From Collinsella sp. An268 (GTDB lineage: Bacteria; Actinomycetota; Coriobacteriia; Coriobacteriales; Coriobacteriaceae), in contig NZ_NFJH01000004.1 of NCBI RefSeq assembly GCF_002159765.1, positions 1-64,000 on the forward strand: a DNA stretch of 64,000 bases, written 5' to 3'. Numbering within the stretch: the stretch's first letter is position 1; each line of letters begins with the position of its first letter. Below the pieces are notes generated by a model that worked only from the letters and a program-made list of their open reading frames with translations, was not told where the DNA came from and made no database searches. A program made the translations under genes and the position numbers. Positions 28,006-40,039 of the stretch are shown here, one piece after another.

Positions 28006-29700
28006 TTACTTGCGGTGCGCGCGATAGAACTCGATGAGCGACTTGGTGGAGGCGTCCTGATCGGCCAGCGCCGCGTCGTCGTGGAAGGCCGGGGTGATCT
28101 GCTTGGCGAGCTGCTTGCCGAGCTCGACGCCCCACTGGTCGTAGGAGTCGATGCCCCACACGGTGCCCTCGACGAAGGTGATGTGCTCGTAGACGGCGAT
28201 GAGCTCACCGAGCGAGAACGCGGTCAGGCGGTCGCCGAAGATCGAGGTCGTCGGGCGGTTGCCGGTAAAGACGCGCGCCGGGACGATCTCCTCGGGCGTG
28301 CCCTCGGCACGGACCTCGTCGGCGGTCTTGCCGAAAGCGAGCGCCTTGGTCTGGGCGAGGAAGTTGCCGAGGAACAGCTCGTGCACATCCTGGCCGCCGT
28401 CGGTCGCGGGGTTCTCGGTGTTCACGAAGGCGATGAAATCGGCCGGAATCATGGCCGTGCCCTGGTGGATGAGCTGGTAGAAGGCGTGCTGGCCGTTGGT
28501 GCCGGGTTCGCCCCAGAAGATCTCGCCCGTATCGCAGGTAACCGGCGTGCCGTCCCAACGGACCTGCTTGCCGTTGGACTCCATGGTGAGCTGCTGGAGG
28601 TAAGCCGGGAAGCGGTGCAGATACTGGTTGTAGGGCAGCACCGCGTGGCTCGCCACACCGAAGAAGTTGCGGTACCACACGTTGATGAGGCCCATGAGCG
28701 CAACGGCGTTCTGCTCGAGCGGGGTGTTCTGGAAGTACTCGTCGATGGCGTGGAAGCCAGCGAGGAACTCCTCAAAGCGCTCGGGACCGTACACGACGAT
28801 GAGCGAGAGGCCCACGGCGGAGTCGACGGAGTAGCGGCCGCCGACCCAGTTCCAGAAGCCAAAGGCGTTCTCGGGGTCGATGCCGAAGTCGGCCACCAGG
28901 TCGAGCGCCGTGGAGACGGCGACGAAGTGCTTGGCGATGGCCTCGGCGTTCTGCGCATCGGACCCGTCGATGGCGCCCTGCTCTTTCAGGTGCTCGAGCA
29001 TCCACGCCTTGACCTCGCGCGCGTTGGTGAGGGTCTCGAGCGTGGTGAACGTCTTGGAGACGATGATCACGAGCGTGGTCTCGGGGTCGAGGCCCTTGAC
29101 TTTCTCGGCCATGTCATTGGGGTCGATGTTGGAGATGTAGCGGCAATCGATGCCGGCGTCCGCAAAGGGCTTGAGGGCCTCGTAGACCATGACCGGGCCG
29201 AGGTCGGAGCCGCCGATGCCGATGGAGACGAGATGCTCGATGCGCTTGCCCGTAACACCCTTCCACTCGCCGGAGCGGACCTTCTCGGCAAAGGCGTACA
29301 TGCGGTCGAGCTCGTGGCGGACATCCGCCACGGCGTCCTGGCCGTCGACCATGATGGTGCCGGCCTCCTCCGCCGGACGGCGGAGCGCGGTGTGCAGCAC
29401 GGCGCGGTCCTCGGTGGTGTTGATGTGCACGCCAGCATACATCTGGTCGCGGCGTTCCTCGAGGTTGACGGCGCGCGCAAGGTCGCACAGGAGCTGGACC
29501 GTCTCATCGGTCACCAGGTTCTTGGAGAGGTCGAAGCGCAGATCGTTCACGTCAAAGGTAAGCTTCTCCACGCGGGCGGAGTCTGAGGCGAACCAGCTTT
29601 TAAGGCTGATGCCCTCCCTCTGCAGGGCATCGTAATGGTTCTTGAGCGCCGCCCAGGCAGGGGTCTGAGTGGCATCGATCGGTGCGGGAACACAGGACAT
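28006..29700 (-). CDS. pgi: Glucose-6-phosphate isomerase
   Basis: Interconverts glucose 6-phosphate and fructose 6-phosphate. The 564 residues carry the phosphate-binding [26 protein letters not shown] and [13 protein letters not shown], plus the catalytic-site region [18 protein letters not shown] 29700 is preceded by GGGAGGATCCC; the frame extends upstream with no sensible start. It is a monocistronic gene with its own terminator, divergent from the SOS polymerase operon. Confidence 0.95.
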   Translation of the reverse strand: MSCVPAPIDATQTPAWAALKNHYDALQREGISLKSWFASDSARVEKLTFDVNDLRFDLSKNLVTDETVQLLCDLARAVNLEERRDQMYAGVHINTTEDRAVLHTALRRPAEEAGTIMVDGQDAVADVRHELDRMYAFAEKVRSGEWKGVTGKRIEHLVSIGIGGSDLGPVMVYEALKPFADAGIDCRYISNIDPNDMAEKVKGLDPETTLVIIVSKTFTTLETLTNAREVKAWMLEHLKEQGAIDGSDAQNAEAIAKHFVAVSTALDLVADFGIDPENAFGFWNWVGGRYSVDSAVGLSLIVVYGPERFEEFLAGFHAIDEYFQNTPLEQNAVALMGLINVWYRNFFGVASHAVLPYNQYLHRFPAYLQQLTMESNGKQVRWDGTPVTCDTGEIFWGEPGTNGQHAFYQLIHQGTAMIPADFIAFVNTENPATDGGQDVHELFLGNFLAQTKALAFGKTADEVRAEGTPEEIVPARVFTGNRPTTSIFGDRLTAFSLGELIAVYEHITFVEGTVWGIDSYDQWGVELGKQLAKQITPAFHDDAALADQDASTKSLIEFYRAHRK

Positions 29701-29812
29701 GGGATCCTCCCTTTGCAACGGGTCTCTGCTGCCTTGCGCAGGGTCCACCACCCCGCGACATAGCTATTGCTATCTTAGCGCAGCGGCGCGGCGCGGACAC
29801 CGTCATTGCCAC

Positions 29813-29855
29813 TTGACGGATGGGTCCGTACGTCATACTATCGAACATACGTTTC
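29813..29855 (+). promoter_or_regulatory. SOS promoter with perfect LexA box
   Basis: A -35 TTGACG (29813-29818) and a -10 TACTAT (29836-29841) are spaced 17 bp apart. Directly downstream is CGAACATACGTTTC (29842-29855), which fits the Bacillus-type SOS box CGAAC-RNRY-GTTYC at every position and would cover the start of transcription. The Shine-Dalgarno AGGAGG follows at 29861-29866. Repression by LexA is inferred from the match. Confidence 0.82.
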
Positions 29856-29872
29856 ATGTTAGGAGGTGCACC

Positions 29873-31279
29873 GTGACCGAGGCCCCGTTTCTCCCCGTCC
29901 CCGCCCCTGTTGCGCCAGAAGGCGCGGGCGCCGCGCGCACCTACCTCTGCATCGACCTCAAAACGTTCTACGCGAGCGTCGAATGCGCCGACCGCGGGCT
30001 CGACCCGTTTACCACCAACCTGGTGGTGGCAGACCCCGCGCGCGGCAGCACCACCATCTGCCTTGCCGTAACGCCTGCGCTCAAGGCGCTCGGCGTCCGC
30101 AACCGCTGCCGCGTATTCGAGATACCCGAGAACATCCTCGCCACCACCATCATGGCGCGGCCGCGCATGCGCCACTATATGGAAGTCTCCGCCGACATCT
30201 ACGGAACCTACCTGGAGTACGTGAGCCCCGCCGACATCCACCCCTACTCCATCGACGAGTGCTTCATCGACGCGACGCCCTATCTCACGCGCTACGGTCT
30301 CTCCGCGCGCGCCTTCGCCGAGCTGCTCATGGGCCGCGTGCGCGACCGGTTCTCCATATGTGCGACGGCGGGAATCGGCCCCAACCTCTTTCTCGCCAAG
30401 GTGGCGCTCGACATCACCGCCAAGCATGTGCCGGACGGCATCGGCATGCTCGACGAGGAGGGCTTCAGGCACGAGATCTGGCCGCACCGGCCCATCACGG
30501 ACATCTGGGGCATCGGGCCCGGCATCGCCCGGCGCCTCGCTGCCTACCACGTATACGACCTCATGGGCGTGGCGGCGCTCGACGAGGAAATCCTGTACCG
30601 CGAGTTCGGCGTCAATGCCGAGTACCTCATCGACCACGCCTTCGGGCGTGAGCCGGTGACCATAGCCGACATCCAGGCCTACCGCCCCGAGGAAAGCTCC
30701 TACGTCAACGGCCAGGTGCTCCCGCGCGACTATTGCCACGATGAGGCGCTGCTCGTGCTGCGCGAGATGGTGGACGCCTCGGCGCTCGAGCTCGTGGAGC
30801 GCGGCGAGGTTGCCGGCCACATCTCGCTCATGGTGGGCTACGCCTACGGCGGCGCGGCGGCGGACGCGGGCGGCGCGCAGGCGAGGCAGCCCGACCTCTT
30901 TCGCGGCGAGCACGGCACCCGGCGCCTGGACCGGCGGGACCCAGCGGCGTCCGCCGGAGGGTCGCGCAAGATCGGCGAGCACACCAACTCGCGCAAGAAG
31001 CTCCTCGCACATTTCGAGCGCCTGTGGCGGGAGACCGTCGACCCGGCGCGCCCCATCAGGCGCATCAACGTCGGTCTTGGCAACCTCATGCCCGAGGAGT
31101 TCGCCACGGTCGACCTCTTCACCGATACGGAGGCGGACGCGCGCGAGCACGACCTCGCGAGCGCCGTCATCGCGGTAAAGAGCAAGTTTGGGAAAAACGC
31201 CCTCGTCCGCGGTATCAGCCTCACCGAGGCGGGCACCGCCCGGGAGCGCAACGAGCAGGTGGGGGGCCATCATGCCTAA
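29873..31279 (+). CDS. Y-family DNA polymerase, UmuC/UvrX-like
   Basis: Error-prone translesion polymerase, 468 residues. The catalytic palm motifs are CIDLKTFYASVEC (first Asp and steric gate) and YSIDECFIDATPY (Asp-Glu pair). A helix-hairpin-helix segment (ITDIWGIGPGIARRL) and a little-finger domain with a Gly/Ala-rich insertion near residues 325-365 follow. The start is GTG 29873, 6 nt after AGGAGG; no ATG fits. It overlaps the YolD-like gene by 8 nt. This UvrX-YolD pairing is frequent in Gram-positive bacteria and mobile elements. The LexA box over its promoter predicts induction by DNA damage. Confidence 0.92.
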   Translation: MTEAPFLPVPAPVAPEGAGAARTYLCIDLKTFYASVECADRGLDPFTTNLVVADPARGSTTICLAVTPALKALGVRNRCRVFEIPENILATTIMARPRMRHYMEVSADIYGTYLEYVSPADIHPYSIDECFIDATPYLTRYGLSARAFAELLMGRVRDRFSICATAGIGPNLFLAKVALDITAKHVPDGIGMLDEEGFRHEIWPHRPITDIWGIGPGIARRLAAYHVYDLMGVAALDEEILYREFGVNAEYLIDHAFGREPVTIADIQAYRPEESSYVNGQVLPRDYCHDEALLVLREMVDASALELVERGEVAGHISLMVGYAYGGAAADAGGAQARQPDLFRGEHGTRRLDRRDPAASAGGSRKIGEHTNSRKKLLAHFERLWRETVDPARPIRRINVGLGNLMPEEFATVDLFTDTEADAREHDLASAVIAVKSKFGKNALVRGISLTEAGTARERNEQVGGHHA

Positions 31280-31592
31280 ACGACCGCGCGCGGATCGCGC
31301 CGCGCAGTTCATGCCGTTTGCCGCTCTGAGGGGCTACTACGACCTCCTGCGCACCAAGGAGCGCGTGCCCGAGCCGCGCCACGAGCTCACCGAGGAGGAG
31401 GCGCGCGAGCTTTCCGCCGTCGCCCGCGAGGTGCGCCGCGGCGATGTGGTGCGCGCGGTGTACTACGACGGCGACGCCTATGTGGAGCGCACGGGGTGCG
31501 TGGCGCGCATCGACCTCATCTTGAGGACCATCACGATAGTGGACGCGACCATCCCCCTCGATGATCTGCGCGACCTTGCCATCGTCGCCTGA
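31272..31592 (+). CDS. YolD-like protein
   Basis: A 106-residue member of the YolD-like family, which normally travels with UmuC/UvrX-type polymerases. The opening PKRPRADRAAQFMPFAALRGYYDLL and the beta-rich C-terminal half (GCVARIDLILRTITIVDATIPLDDLRDL) are characteristic. The start ATG 31272 lies inside the last codons of the polymerase gene (8-nt overlap), so translation is coupled. It probably modulates the polymerase; the mechanism is unknown. Confidence 0.88.
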   Translation: MPKRPRADRAAQFMPFAALRGYYDLLRTKERVPEPRHELTEEEARELSAVAREVRRGDVVRAVYYDGDAYVERTGCVARIDLILRTITIVDATIPLDDLRDLAIVA

Positions 31593-31666
31593 CGCGCCGC
31601 ATGGGGTATCTTCTTATCCGTCACCCGAGCGCTGTTCAATTCAGCCGCCCTCTGAAGGAGGAACCG

Positions 31667-32911
31667 ATGAACGACTTCAACTTCTACTCTCCCACCCGCT
31701 TCGTCTTTGGGCGCGGTGCCTGCGACCGCACTGGCTCCGCGCTCTCCGAGGCGGGATTCGCCCGCGTGCTGCTCGTCTACGGGCAGGGCTCGGTCGTGCG
31801 CACCGGCACGCTCGACCGCGTGCGCACCTCGCTTGACGCCGCGGGAATCGCCTACCGCGAACTCGGCGGCGCGCGCCCCAACCCCGAGGTCGGGCTCGTC
31901 CGCACGGGCATCGAGCTTGCACGGGATGCGGAAGGGGTCGACGCGATCGTCGCGCTCGGGGGCGGCTCGGTCATCGACACCGCCAAGGCCATCGCCCTCG
32001 GCGTCCCCTACGATGGCGACGTCTGGGACTTCTTCTGCAAGCGCGCCGTGCCCGCCGCCGCCCTCCCCGTCGCCAGCGTGCTCACCATCCCCGCATCCGG
32101 CTCCGAGGCGTCCGACTCCTGTGTCATCTCTAACGACGAGCTCGGCATGAAGTGCGGCGTCAACACCGACCTCAACCGCCCCGCACTCGCCATCATGGAC
32201 CCCGAGCTCACGTTTACCCTGCCCTCCTATCAGACCGCCGCGGGCATCACGGACATGATCAGCCATGTGATGGAGCGCTTCTTCTCCGGCGAGAAGGGCG
32301 TGCCGGTGACCGACCACATCGCCTGCGGCCTCATCCGCGCCGCCATGGAGGCCGCCCCGCGCGTCATGGCCGACCCCGCCGATTACGATGCGCGCGCCAA
32401 CCTGATGTGGGTGGGGACGCTCGCCCACAACGGCATCGCCGGCTGCGGTCTCAACGTGCCCGGCGCCCGCGACGGCGACTGGACGTGCCACGGCATGGAG
32501 CACGAGCTCTCCGCCCTCGACACGCGCATCACCCACGGAGCGGGCCTTGCGGTCATCTTCCCCGCATGGATGCGCTACGTCTGGACCGCGCACCCGGAGC
32601 GCTTCCTCGCGTTCGCCTACGAGGTCTTTGGCATCGAGCCGGTCGATCCGGCGGACGACGACCTTGCCGGCATCGATGAGGAGATCACGCCCGAGCGCGC
32701 CGTGCACGACGCCGTGACCTGCGCCATCGACGAGGTGCAGGACTTCTTCGTCTCGCTCGGCATGCCCCGTACCCTGGGTGAGCTCGGTGTGACCGAAGAG
32801 GACATAGACCGCCTTCTGGAGGGCCTGCGCGTCACCCGCGGCGAGCGCTTCGGCACGTTCCGGAAGCTCACGCTCGAGGACGCGCGCGCCATCTACCGCA
32901 GCGCGCTCTAG
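31667..32911 (+). CDS. Iron-containing alcohol dehydrogenase (BdhA/YugJ-like)
   Basis: A 414-residue group III alcohol dehydrogenase, probably NADPH-dependent butanol or aldehyde reductase type. The cofactor loop ALGGGSVIDTAKAIA lies near residue 100. Metal ligands are ITDMISHVMERFFS (Asp, His), WTCHGMEHELSA (His) and ITHGAGLAVIFPAWM (His). AAGGAGG precedes ATG 31667; the frame has an earlier ATG with no ribosome site. A fermentative role (reoxidation of NAD(P)H on short aldehydes) is the usual assignment. Confidence 0.92.
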   Translation: MNDFNFYSPTRFVFGRGACDRTGSALSEAGFARVLLVYGQGSVVRTGTLDRVRTSLDAAGIAYRELGGARPNPEVGLVRTGIELARDAEGVDAIVALGGGSVIDTAKAIALGVPYDGDVWDFFCKRAVPAAALPVASVLTIPASGSEASDSCVISNDELGMKCGVNTDLNRPALAIMDPELTFTLPSYQTAAGITDMISHVMERFFSGEKGVPVTDHIACGLIRAAMEAAPRVMADPADYDARANLMWVGTLAHNGIAGCGLNVPGARDGDWTCHGMEHELSALDTRITHGAGLAVIFPAWMRYVWTAHPERFLAFAYEVFGIEPVDPADDDLAGIDEEITPERAVHDAVTCAIDEVQDFFVSLGMPRTLGELGVTEEDIDRLLEGLRVTRGERFGTFRKLTLEDARAIYRSAL

Positions 32912-32920
32912 CGCCCCGCG

Positions 32921-32960
32921 AACGGGAGGAGCAACGATATGTTGATGCCCTTGTCCCGTT
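32921..32960 (+). promoter_or_regulatory. Hairpin with mini-ORF ahead of nagZ
   Basis: AACGGGA (32921-32927) pairs with TCCCGTT (32954-32960) and would bury a strong Shine-Dalgarno (GGGAGGAG). This precedes a 7-codon reading frame, ATG at 32939 to TAG at 32960. It lies between the dehydrogenase stop and nagZ. It may be a leader or a chance hairpin. Confidence 0.3.
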
Positions 32961-33011
32961 AGAAGCGTTATGAGAGCGTAAGGGGACATTTGCCTCGGGG
33001 AAGGGGACCTT

Positions 33012-34244
33012 ATGGACCGCATCGTCATCTCACGCCGCCACGCCGTCGCCGCCGGCGTCATGGGCGTCGCGCTGCTCTCCGGCTGCGACGCCGCGCTCGA
33101 GGCGCCCGGCATCGCCGACGCGCCCGAGATCACGGACCGCCCCGGCTCCTCCCCCGTCGTCGAGAATCCGGATCCGGAGCCGACGCCCGCCGAGAAGGCG
33201 CTCGCCCGCATGACCCTCGAGCAGAAGGTCGCCCAGCTCTTCTTCGTCACCCCCGAGGGGCTCACGGGGGCGTCGGTGGCGACGGTCGCCGGCACCCTCA
33301 CGGCAGACGCCCTCGCGCAGATCCCCGTGGGCGGCCTCGTCTACTTCTCGCAGAACCTCGAGAGCGCTCAGCAGGTGCGGGACCTGCTGAGCGGCACCGC
33401 CGCACTCTGCCGGGACGCGGGCGCCGGCATCGCGCCCTTCCTCGGCGTGGACGAGGAGGGAGGCCCGCTTGTCGCCCGCATCGCCAACTCGGGCCTCTTC
33501 GACGTGCCCCGTTTTCCCAACATGGCCGATATCGGCGCCACGGGCGACCCCGCCCAAGCGGCCGCGGTGGGCACGGCCATCGGCACCTATCTGCACGACA
33601 TCGGCTTCAACGTCGACTTCGCCCCGGATGCCGACGTCCTCACCAACCCCAGCAACACCGCCATCGGCGCACGGTCCTTCGGCGCGGACCCGTCGCTCGT
33701 GGCGTCGATGGTCGCCGCCGAGGTGGAGGCCATGCGCGAGACGGGCACCCTGCCCTGCGTGAAGCACTTCCCCGGCCACGGCGACACCGCGGGGGACTCG
33801 CACACGGGCGCCGTCTACGCGGAGCGCCTGCGCGTCGACATCGAGGCATGCGAGTTCGCGCCGTTCCGCGCCGCCATCGAGAGCGGCTGCCCCTTTGTGA
33901 TGGTGGGCCATATCGAGACGCCCAACTTCGCGGGCGACGGGCTCCCCGCCTCGCTCTCGCCCATCATGATGACCGACGTGCTTCGCGGCGACCTGGGCTT
34001 CGAGGGGATCGTCATCTCCGACTCGTTCGCCATGGGCGCCATCACGCAGAATTACAGCCCCGCAGACGCGGCCGTGCGCTTCTTCCAAGCGGGCGGCGAC
34101 ATGCTGCTCATGCCCGCCGACCTGCGCGCCGCCTACCAGGGCGTGCTCGACGCCGTGCATGCGGGAACCCTCACCGAGGAGCGTGTCGACAAAAGCGTGC
34201 TCCGCATCCTCACCGCTAAGGATGAGGCGGGGCTTCTCGCCTAG
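33012..34244 (+). CDS. nagZ: Beta-N-acetylhexosaminidase lipoprotein (GH3, NagZ-like)
   Basis: Removes N-acetylglucosamine from cell-wall fragments (muropeptides) outside the membrane. The 410 residues start with a lipoprotein signal: basic N-terminus, short hydrophobic stretch and lipobox LLSGC (Cys25). They are followed by a GH3 barrel with [16 protein letters not shown] (general acid/base His-Asp dyad) and the nucleophile Asp in [14 protein letters not shown] 33012 is preceded by GGAAGGGGACC. Only the barrel domain is present, as in short NagZ proteins. The stop overlaps the convergent endonuclease IV gene by 4 nt. Confidence 0.92.
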   Translation: MDRIVISRRHAVAAGVMGVALLSGCDAALEAPGIADAPEITDRPGSSPVVENPDPEPTPAEKALARMTLEQKVAQLFFVTPEGLTGASVATVAGTLTADALAQIPVGGLVYFSQNLESAQQVRDLLSGTAALCRDAGAGIAPFLGVDEEGGPLVARIANSGLFDVPRFPNMADIGATGDPAQAAAVGTAIGTYLHDIGFNVDFAPDADVLTNPSNTAIGARSFGADPSLVASMVAAEVEAMRETGTLPCVKHFPGHGDTAGDSHTGAVYAERLRVDIEACEFAPFRAAIESGCPFVMVGHIETPNFAGDGLPASLSPIMMTDVLRGDLGFEGIVISDSFAMGAITQNYSPADAAVRFFQAGGDMLLMPADLRAAYQGVLDAVHAGTLTEERVDKSVLRILTAKDEAGLLA

Positions 34245-35140
34245 CGGGTGCCCTCCGCAGCGCGCGTTTCAGCTCGATCCGCAAGACCGCGCATGGTCGC
34301 GATCTCGCGCGCGTAGCCATCTAACTCGTTGGGCGTCTCCAAGATGAAGGGCAGGCCCGCGAGCGCCGGGTGCGTCACCACCGCACGCAGGACGTCCCAA
34401 CCCCCGCCCAGCTCCTCGCTCCCGAGATAGCCCTCGCCCAGCCGCGCATGACGGTCCTTGTGCGCGCCGCACGGGTTGAGCGAGTCGTTGAGGTGCACCG
34501 CGCAAAGCCGATCGAGGCCCACCACCTCATCGAACGTCTCGAGCACCCCGTCGAGGTCGTGGACGATGTCGTAGCCGGCGTCGCTCACATGGCAGGTATC
34601 GAGGCAGACACCGAGAAGCCCCGCGAGCTCGGGGCGGGCTTCCTCCACCCGCGCGATGATGACGGCAAGCTCCTCAAACGTGCGGCCCACTTCGGTACCC
34701 TTGCCCGCCATGGTCTCGAGGAGCACCCGCGTCGTCTGATCGGGCTCCATCACCTGGCACAGCCCGCAGGCGATGAGCTCGATGCCGCGTTCCGCACCCT
34801 GCCCCACGTGCGCACCGGGATGGAAGTTGTAGTACATGCCCGGCAGCGCCTCCATGCGGCGGAGGTCCTCGGCCATGGCCTCAAGCGCAAACGCGCGCGC
34901 CCGCTCCTTGGCGGAACAGAGGTTGTAGGTGTAGGGGGCGTGGGCCACAAGCTTGCCGAAACCGTTCTCGTCCATAAGGCGGCGCAGCTTTGCAACGTCG
35001 TCCTCGTCGAGGGCGCGCACGCTACCGCCCCGCGGGTTGCGGGTGAAGAACGCGAACGTGTTGGCCTCAAGAGAGAGCGCGGTGCGCCCCATGGCCGCAA
35101 AACCCTGGGCAACAGAAAGATGGCATCCTATGGTGAGCAT
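34241..35140 (-). CDS. nfo: Deoxyribonuclease IV (AP endonuclease)
   Basis: Cleaves abasic sites in base-excision repair. The 299-residue TIM barrel has the three-zinc ligand set: VAHAPYT (His), NFHPGAH (His), [14 protein letters not shown] (Glu), [13 protein letters not shown] (Asp, His), AVHLNDS (His), [11 protein letters not shown] (Asp, His) and ILETPNE (Glu). ATG 35140 follows an AAGGAAA ribosome site. It is convergent with nagZ (4-nt overlap), so the two genes share their 3' ends without a terminator. Confidence 0.95.
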   Translation of the reverse strand: MLTIGCHLSVAQGFAAMGRTALSLEANTFAFFTRNPRGGSVRALDEDDVAKLRRLMDENGFGKLVAHAPYTYNLCSAKERARAFALEAMAEDLRRMEALPGMYYNFHPGAHVGQGAERGIELIACGLCQVMEPDQTTRVLLETMAGKGTEVGRTFEELAVIIARVEEARPELAGLLGVCLDTCHVSDAGYDIVHDLDGVLETFDEVVGLDRLCAVHLNDSLNPCGAHKDRHARLGEGYLGSEELGGGWDVLRAVVTHPALAGLPFILETPNELDGYAREIATMRGLADRAETRAAEGTR

Positions 35141-35278
35141 GGGTTTCCTTCACTATGAACAACTAAACATGTCGCATGATAGCAGCTTCCAGACTGGCAT
35201 GTTTCCCCTTCTCGTGACGATCGGGCGCTCCACCATACCGCGAAGCGCCCGATCATCAGAAGTGTCAGACCAAACAGC

Positions 35279-36469
35279 TTAGTCTACTGCTCGCGCAAGC
35301 TTTCTCACTCCGCGCTCGAGACGATCGAGTGCCTCAACGAGAATCTTCCTACTCGTCGCGATGCAAATGCGAATATGCCCCTCCGACAGGTCACCAAAGA
35401 ACTCACGACCGCCTGGTATGAGCGCCAACCGCTCTTCCCGCTCTATCGCAGCAACGAACTCGGCACCGGTCATGCGGAAAGATGAGATATCTACGTAGAG
35501 TAGGTAGGTCGCCTCGGGACGATACGCCCTGAGTCCCGGCATAGCATTGATGCGCTCTACAGCCAGATCTCGATTTCCTTTGAGATGGACGAGGAACTCG
35601 TCAACCCATGCGTAGCCCTCGCGGCATGCCGCCTCTCCAGCGACCTGCGAGATTGAAGCGATACCTCCCGCGGTCGACATAACATCGGATGCGTCGACGA
35701 TCTTCTTAAAACCATCCGTGTCGACCGTGTAGACGCAGCCTATACGCAAACCCGCGAGACCGAAGCTTTTAGAGAACCCAAAAACCGAGTAGACCCGTTC
35801 GCATCGGTCGTTTCCCAAGGCGTAGATACTCGTATAGGTTGCGTCCGCATACACGATATCCGACCATATCTCGTCGTTCATGACTTTGAGATCATGACGC
35901 TCGCATATGTCCATGATGTAGCCGAGCTCGGCCTTGCTGAACGCAACGCCGTAAGGGTTGTGCGGATTGCACAAGCCGAGCATCTTGGTGCGCGGCGTGA
36001 CGTAATCCTCAAGATCGCTCAGGTCGATCCGTCCGTCAACCAGCCGCGCCGGATACATAACCGGAGTGGCGCCCGCGGCCAGCGCAGACTCACGAAATAG
36101 GAAATCACAGGGATCGAAAACAATCATTTCATCCCCAGGCTCTAGAAACGCTTTGGCAACCGTGAACATACCGCGCGCGGCGCTATCAATAGGAAGGATG
36201 TGGTCTGGGGCGATTCGCTCCCCCTTGCGCTCAAGCAACGCCTGCGCGATAGCTTCCCTGAAACTCTGGTAGCCGAGTTTCGGGGTATACGAAAAATACC
36301 CGTCCTTAACGTAGTCGAGCATTGCCCGTCTGATAACTGGAGCGCAGGGAAAATCAGGGTCGGCAGCGGTAAGCGGGATGACGTCGGGATCGACCTCAGC
36401 CCACCGGTAGTTAAACGCACGCTTGTGGAGCACCTCAAGGTTCACAGAGCTGTCGTCGAAATAGCCCAT
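35279..36469 (-). CDS. MalY/PatB-like PLP enzyme (aminotransferase or C-S beta-lyase)
   Basis: A 396-residue fold-type I PLP enzyme. The PLP lysine is in VFGFSKSFGLAGLRIG, the cofactor Asn/Pro in LCNPHNPYGVAFSK, the Asp in VMNDEIWSDIVY, and the carboxylate Arg in HIRICIATSR. The N-terminal WAEVDPDVIPLTAADPDF resembles the MalY/PatB group, which catalyses beta-elimination on cystathionine-like thioethers and sometimes transamination. It is the last gene of the ridA-PTS-glycosidase operon, its ATG abutting the glycosidase stop. Next to RidA, a lyase releasing 2-aminoacrylate-type enamines makes sense, but this is inference. Confidence 0.85.
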   Translation of the reverse strand: MGYFDDSSVNLEVLHKRAFNYRWAEVDPDVIPLTAADPDFPCAPVIRRAMLDYVKDGYFSYTPKLGYQSFREAIAQALLERKGERIAPDHILPIDSAARGMFTVAKAFLEPGDEMIVFDPCDFLFRESALAAGATPVMYPARLVDGRIDLSDLEDYVTPRTKMLGLCNPHNPYGVAFSKAELGYIMDICERHDLKVMNDEIWSDIVYADATYTSIYALGNDRCERVYSVFGFSKSFGLAGLRIGCVYTVDTDGFKKIVDASDVMSTAGGIASISQVAGEAACREGYAWVDEFLVHLKGNRDLAVERINAMPGLRAYRPEATYLLYVDISSFRMTGAEFVAAIEREERLALIPGGREFFGDLSEGHIRICIATSRKILVEALDRLERGVRKLARAVD

Positions 36470-38250
<1,781 letters not shown>

Positions 38251-38380
38251 TCCTCGTCATTCTCGAAAGGAAAGCATGTGCGAATTAGTTACAGAGGGGG
38301 CACCCGCCTCGACGGACCCTTCGGGCACCCCCCCCATTGATATATGCAACAGGATTCTTCCTGACACGAGAGGCGCCGGC

Positions 38381-40039
38381 TTAGATGAGCCCCTTCGCCT
38401 CCTCCTCGGCAAGCTCCTTCGCATACTCCTGACTCTCGTAGACCTTGAAGAATGGCAGCCAGATAAGCAGGCTTATCGCGGTGTTGATCAGGCACAGCAC
38501 CACACCCATGACACTTCCGGTCGCGAAGTAGGCCTGGATATAGATGGGCAGGAACCACAGTTGGAACGGTGCCGAAGGCACGGGGCAAAAGCCGATGGTG
38601 AGCGCCAGCCAGGTGACGATGGGAAGCACGATGGAGATAATCCACATGGGGATCATGAGAATCGGGTTCCACACAACAGGAGCACCGAAGACGATCGGCT
38701 CGTTCACGTTGAAGATCGAGGGAACGATGGTCACGCGGCCGATGGCCTTGAGGCGGCGACTGCGGGAGAACATGAGCAGCAGGCATAGCGTGAGCGTCGC
38801 ACCTTGACCGCCGATGTACTGCAGACCATGGAAGGTCTCCATGAGGTTCATATTCGTAGCGACTCCACCAGCAGCAACCGCCAATGCGTTGGCATCGATG
38901 CCCGCATACCAGATGGTCATCACGATGGGAGACAGAATCCACGTGAAGCCGAACGAGTACAGGAACATGGTAAGGAAGCTGCACAGAATCATGCCGGGCA
39001 GCGTCTGACCGATCGCTTGGATGGGCTCGAACAAGCTCTGGATGACAAGGCTGACGTCGAAGCCATTCCAGTAGAAAGCAAGACCGACGAGAATGCACAC
39101 TGCAACCGGGATAAGGGAGTCAACCCAGTTGACCACGATGTCGGGCATGATCGTATCCTTCTTGAACAGCGAGTGCCGGGATGCGAACCCAAACACCACT
39201 GCAGTGAAGATACCGGTCACAACAGCAACGAGCATGCCGCTCGCACCGATCTTGTTCGTCATTAGCGCCATGGTCCCCGCGTCGCCGTCGATTGTGGGAA
39301 CGCATACCACGAGGAACAGGGCGATGCCCGTGAGGCAGGCGGAGTTCTTGAGCTTGAGGTTGTCTTTCTTCTCCATAATCTTCATGGGGAGCATGAAGGA
39401 GAGGAAGAGGCCGACCAGACCGAAGGAGAAGGTGTTAAGCAGCGAGATGTCGGGGAGCCATGCAAGGATCTCAAAGTTGCGGAACACGCTCACCATCGAT
39501 GCTACGGAGCCAACCATGATCATGGGAAGCACGCTCATGATCGACTCCTGGATCGCCGCCACGTAATCATTGGCGCAGATCTTGTTGAGCGTCGGTGCGA
39601 GGGCTCGATTCACCCATCCCACCACACCCTTCTGGTCAGCGGGGTCCTCGGCGTTCTCGGGTGCCTTCTGCCCCTTCTTCTTGGTCGCAACCGAGGATTC
39701 GGCGGGGACAGAGGTGTTCGCCTGAACCACCTCGTTCGACCCGATGAAATCGAGCGCTTGCTTGAGAGCAGCCGCACCGTCGAGCGCACCGTACGCCTCC
39801 TTATCGATGAAGATGAAGGGAACGCCCGTGCCCTCGAGACTCTTGGAAATGGCCTCCTGGTTGTACTCAAGATGCGGGCCCACCATGACGAGGTTGGCAC
39901 CAGCGATGTTATTCTTGAGCTCAGCATCACTGCGCGCAATGATTTCGATGTCGAGACCCTGCGCACTGGCGGCTTTGCGCATGCTCTGCGCCATAAAGCC
40001 GCTTGATGCCCCCGCGCCGCACATCAGTAAAATTTTCAT
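38381..40039 (-). CDS. PTS lactose/cellobiose family IIBC permease
   Basis: A 552-residue fused permease. Residues 1-100 are the IIB domain with the phosphocysteine Cys7 in MCGAGASSGFMAQ. Residues about 101-140 are a charged linker. Residues about 141-552 are the IIC membrane domain with about ten hydrophobic segments and GVATNMNLMETFHGLQYIGGQG near the substrate site. The order is IIB then IIC, the reverse of classical LacE. The start ATG overlaps the ridA stop by 4 nt. The substrate is probably a beta-glycoside; the identity is open. Confidence 0.92.
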   Translation of the reverse strand: MKILLMCGAGASSGFMAQSMRKAASAQGLDIEIIARSDAELKNNIAGANLVMVGPHLEYNQEAISKSLEGTGVPFIFIDKEAYGALDGAAALKQALDFIGSNEVVQANTSVPAESSVATKKKGQKAPENAEDPADQKGVVGWVNRALAPTLNKICANDYVAAIQESIMSVLPMIMVGSVASMVSVFRNFEILAWLPDISLLNTFSFGLVGLFLSFMLPMKIMEKKDNLKLKNSACLTGIALFLVVCVPTIDGDAGTMALMTNKIGASGMLVAVVTGIFTAVVFGFASRHSLFKKDTIMPDIVVNWVDSLIPVAVCILVGLAFYWNGFDVSLVIQSLFEPIQAIGQTLPGMILCSFLTMFLYSFGFTWILSPIVMTIWYAGIDANALAVAAGGVATNMNLMETFHGLQYIGGQGATLTLCLLLMFSRSRRLKAIGRVTIVPSIFNVNEPIVFGAPVVWNPILMIPMWIISIVLPIVTWLALTIGFCPVPSAPFQLWFLPIYIQAYFATGSVMGVVLCLINTAISLLIWLPFFKVYESQEYAKELAEEEAKGLI

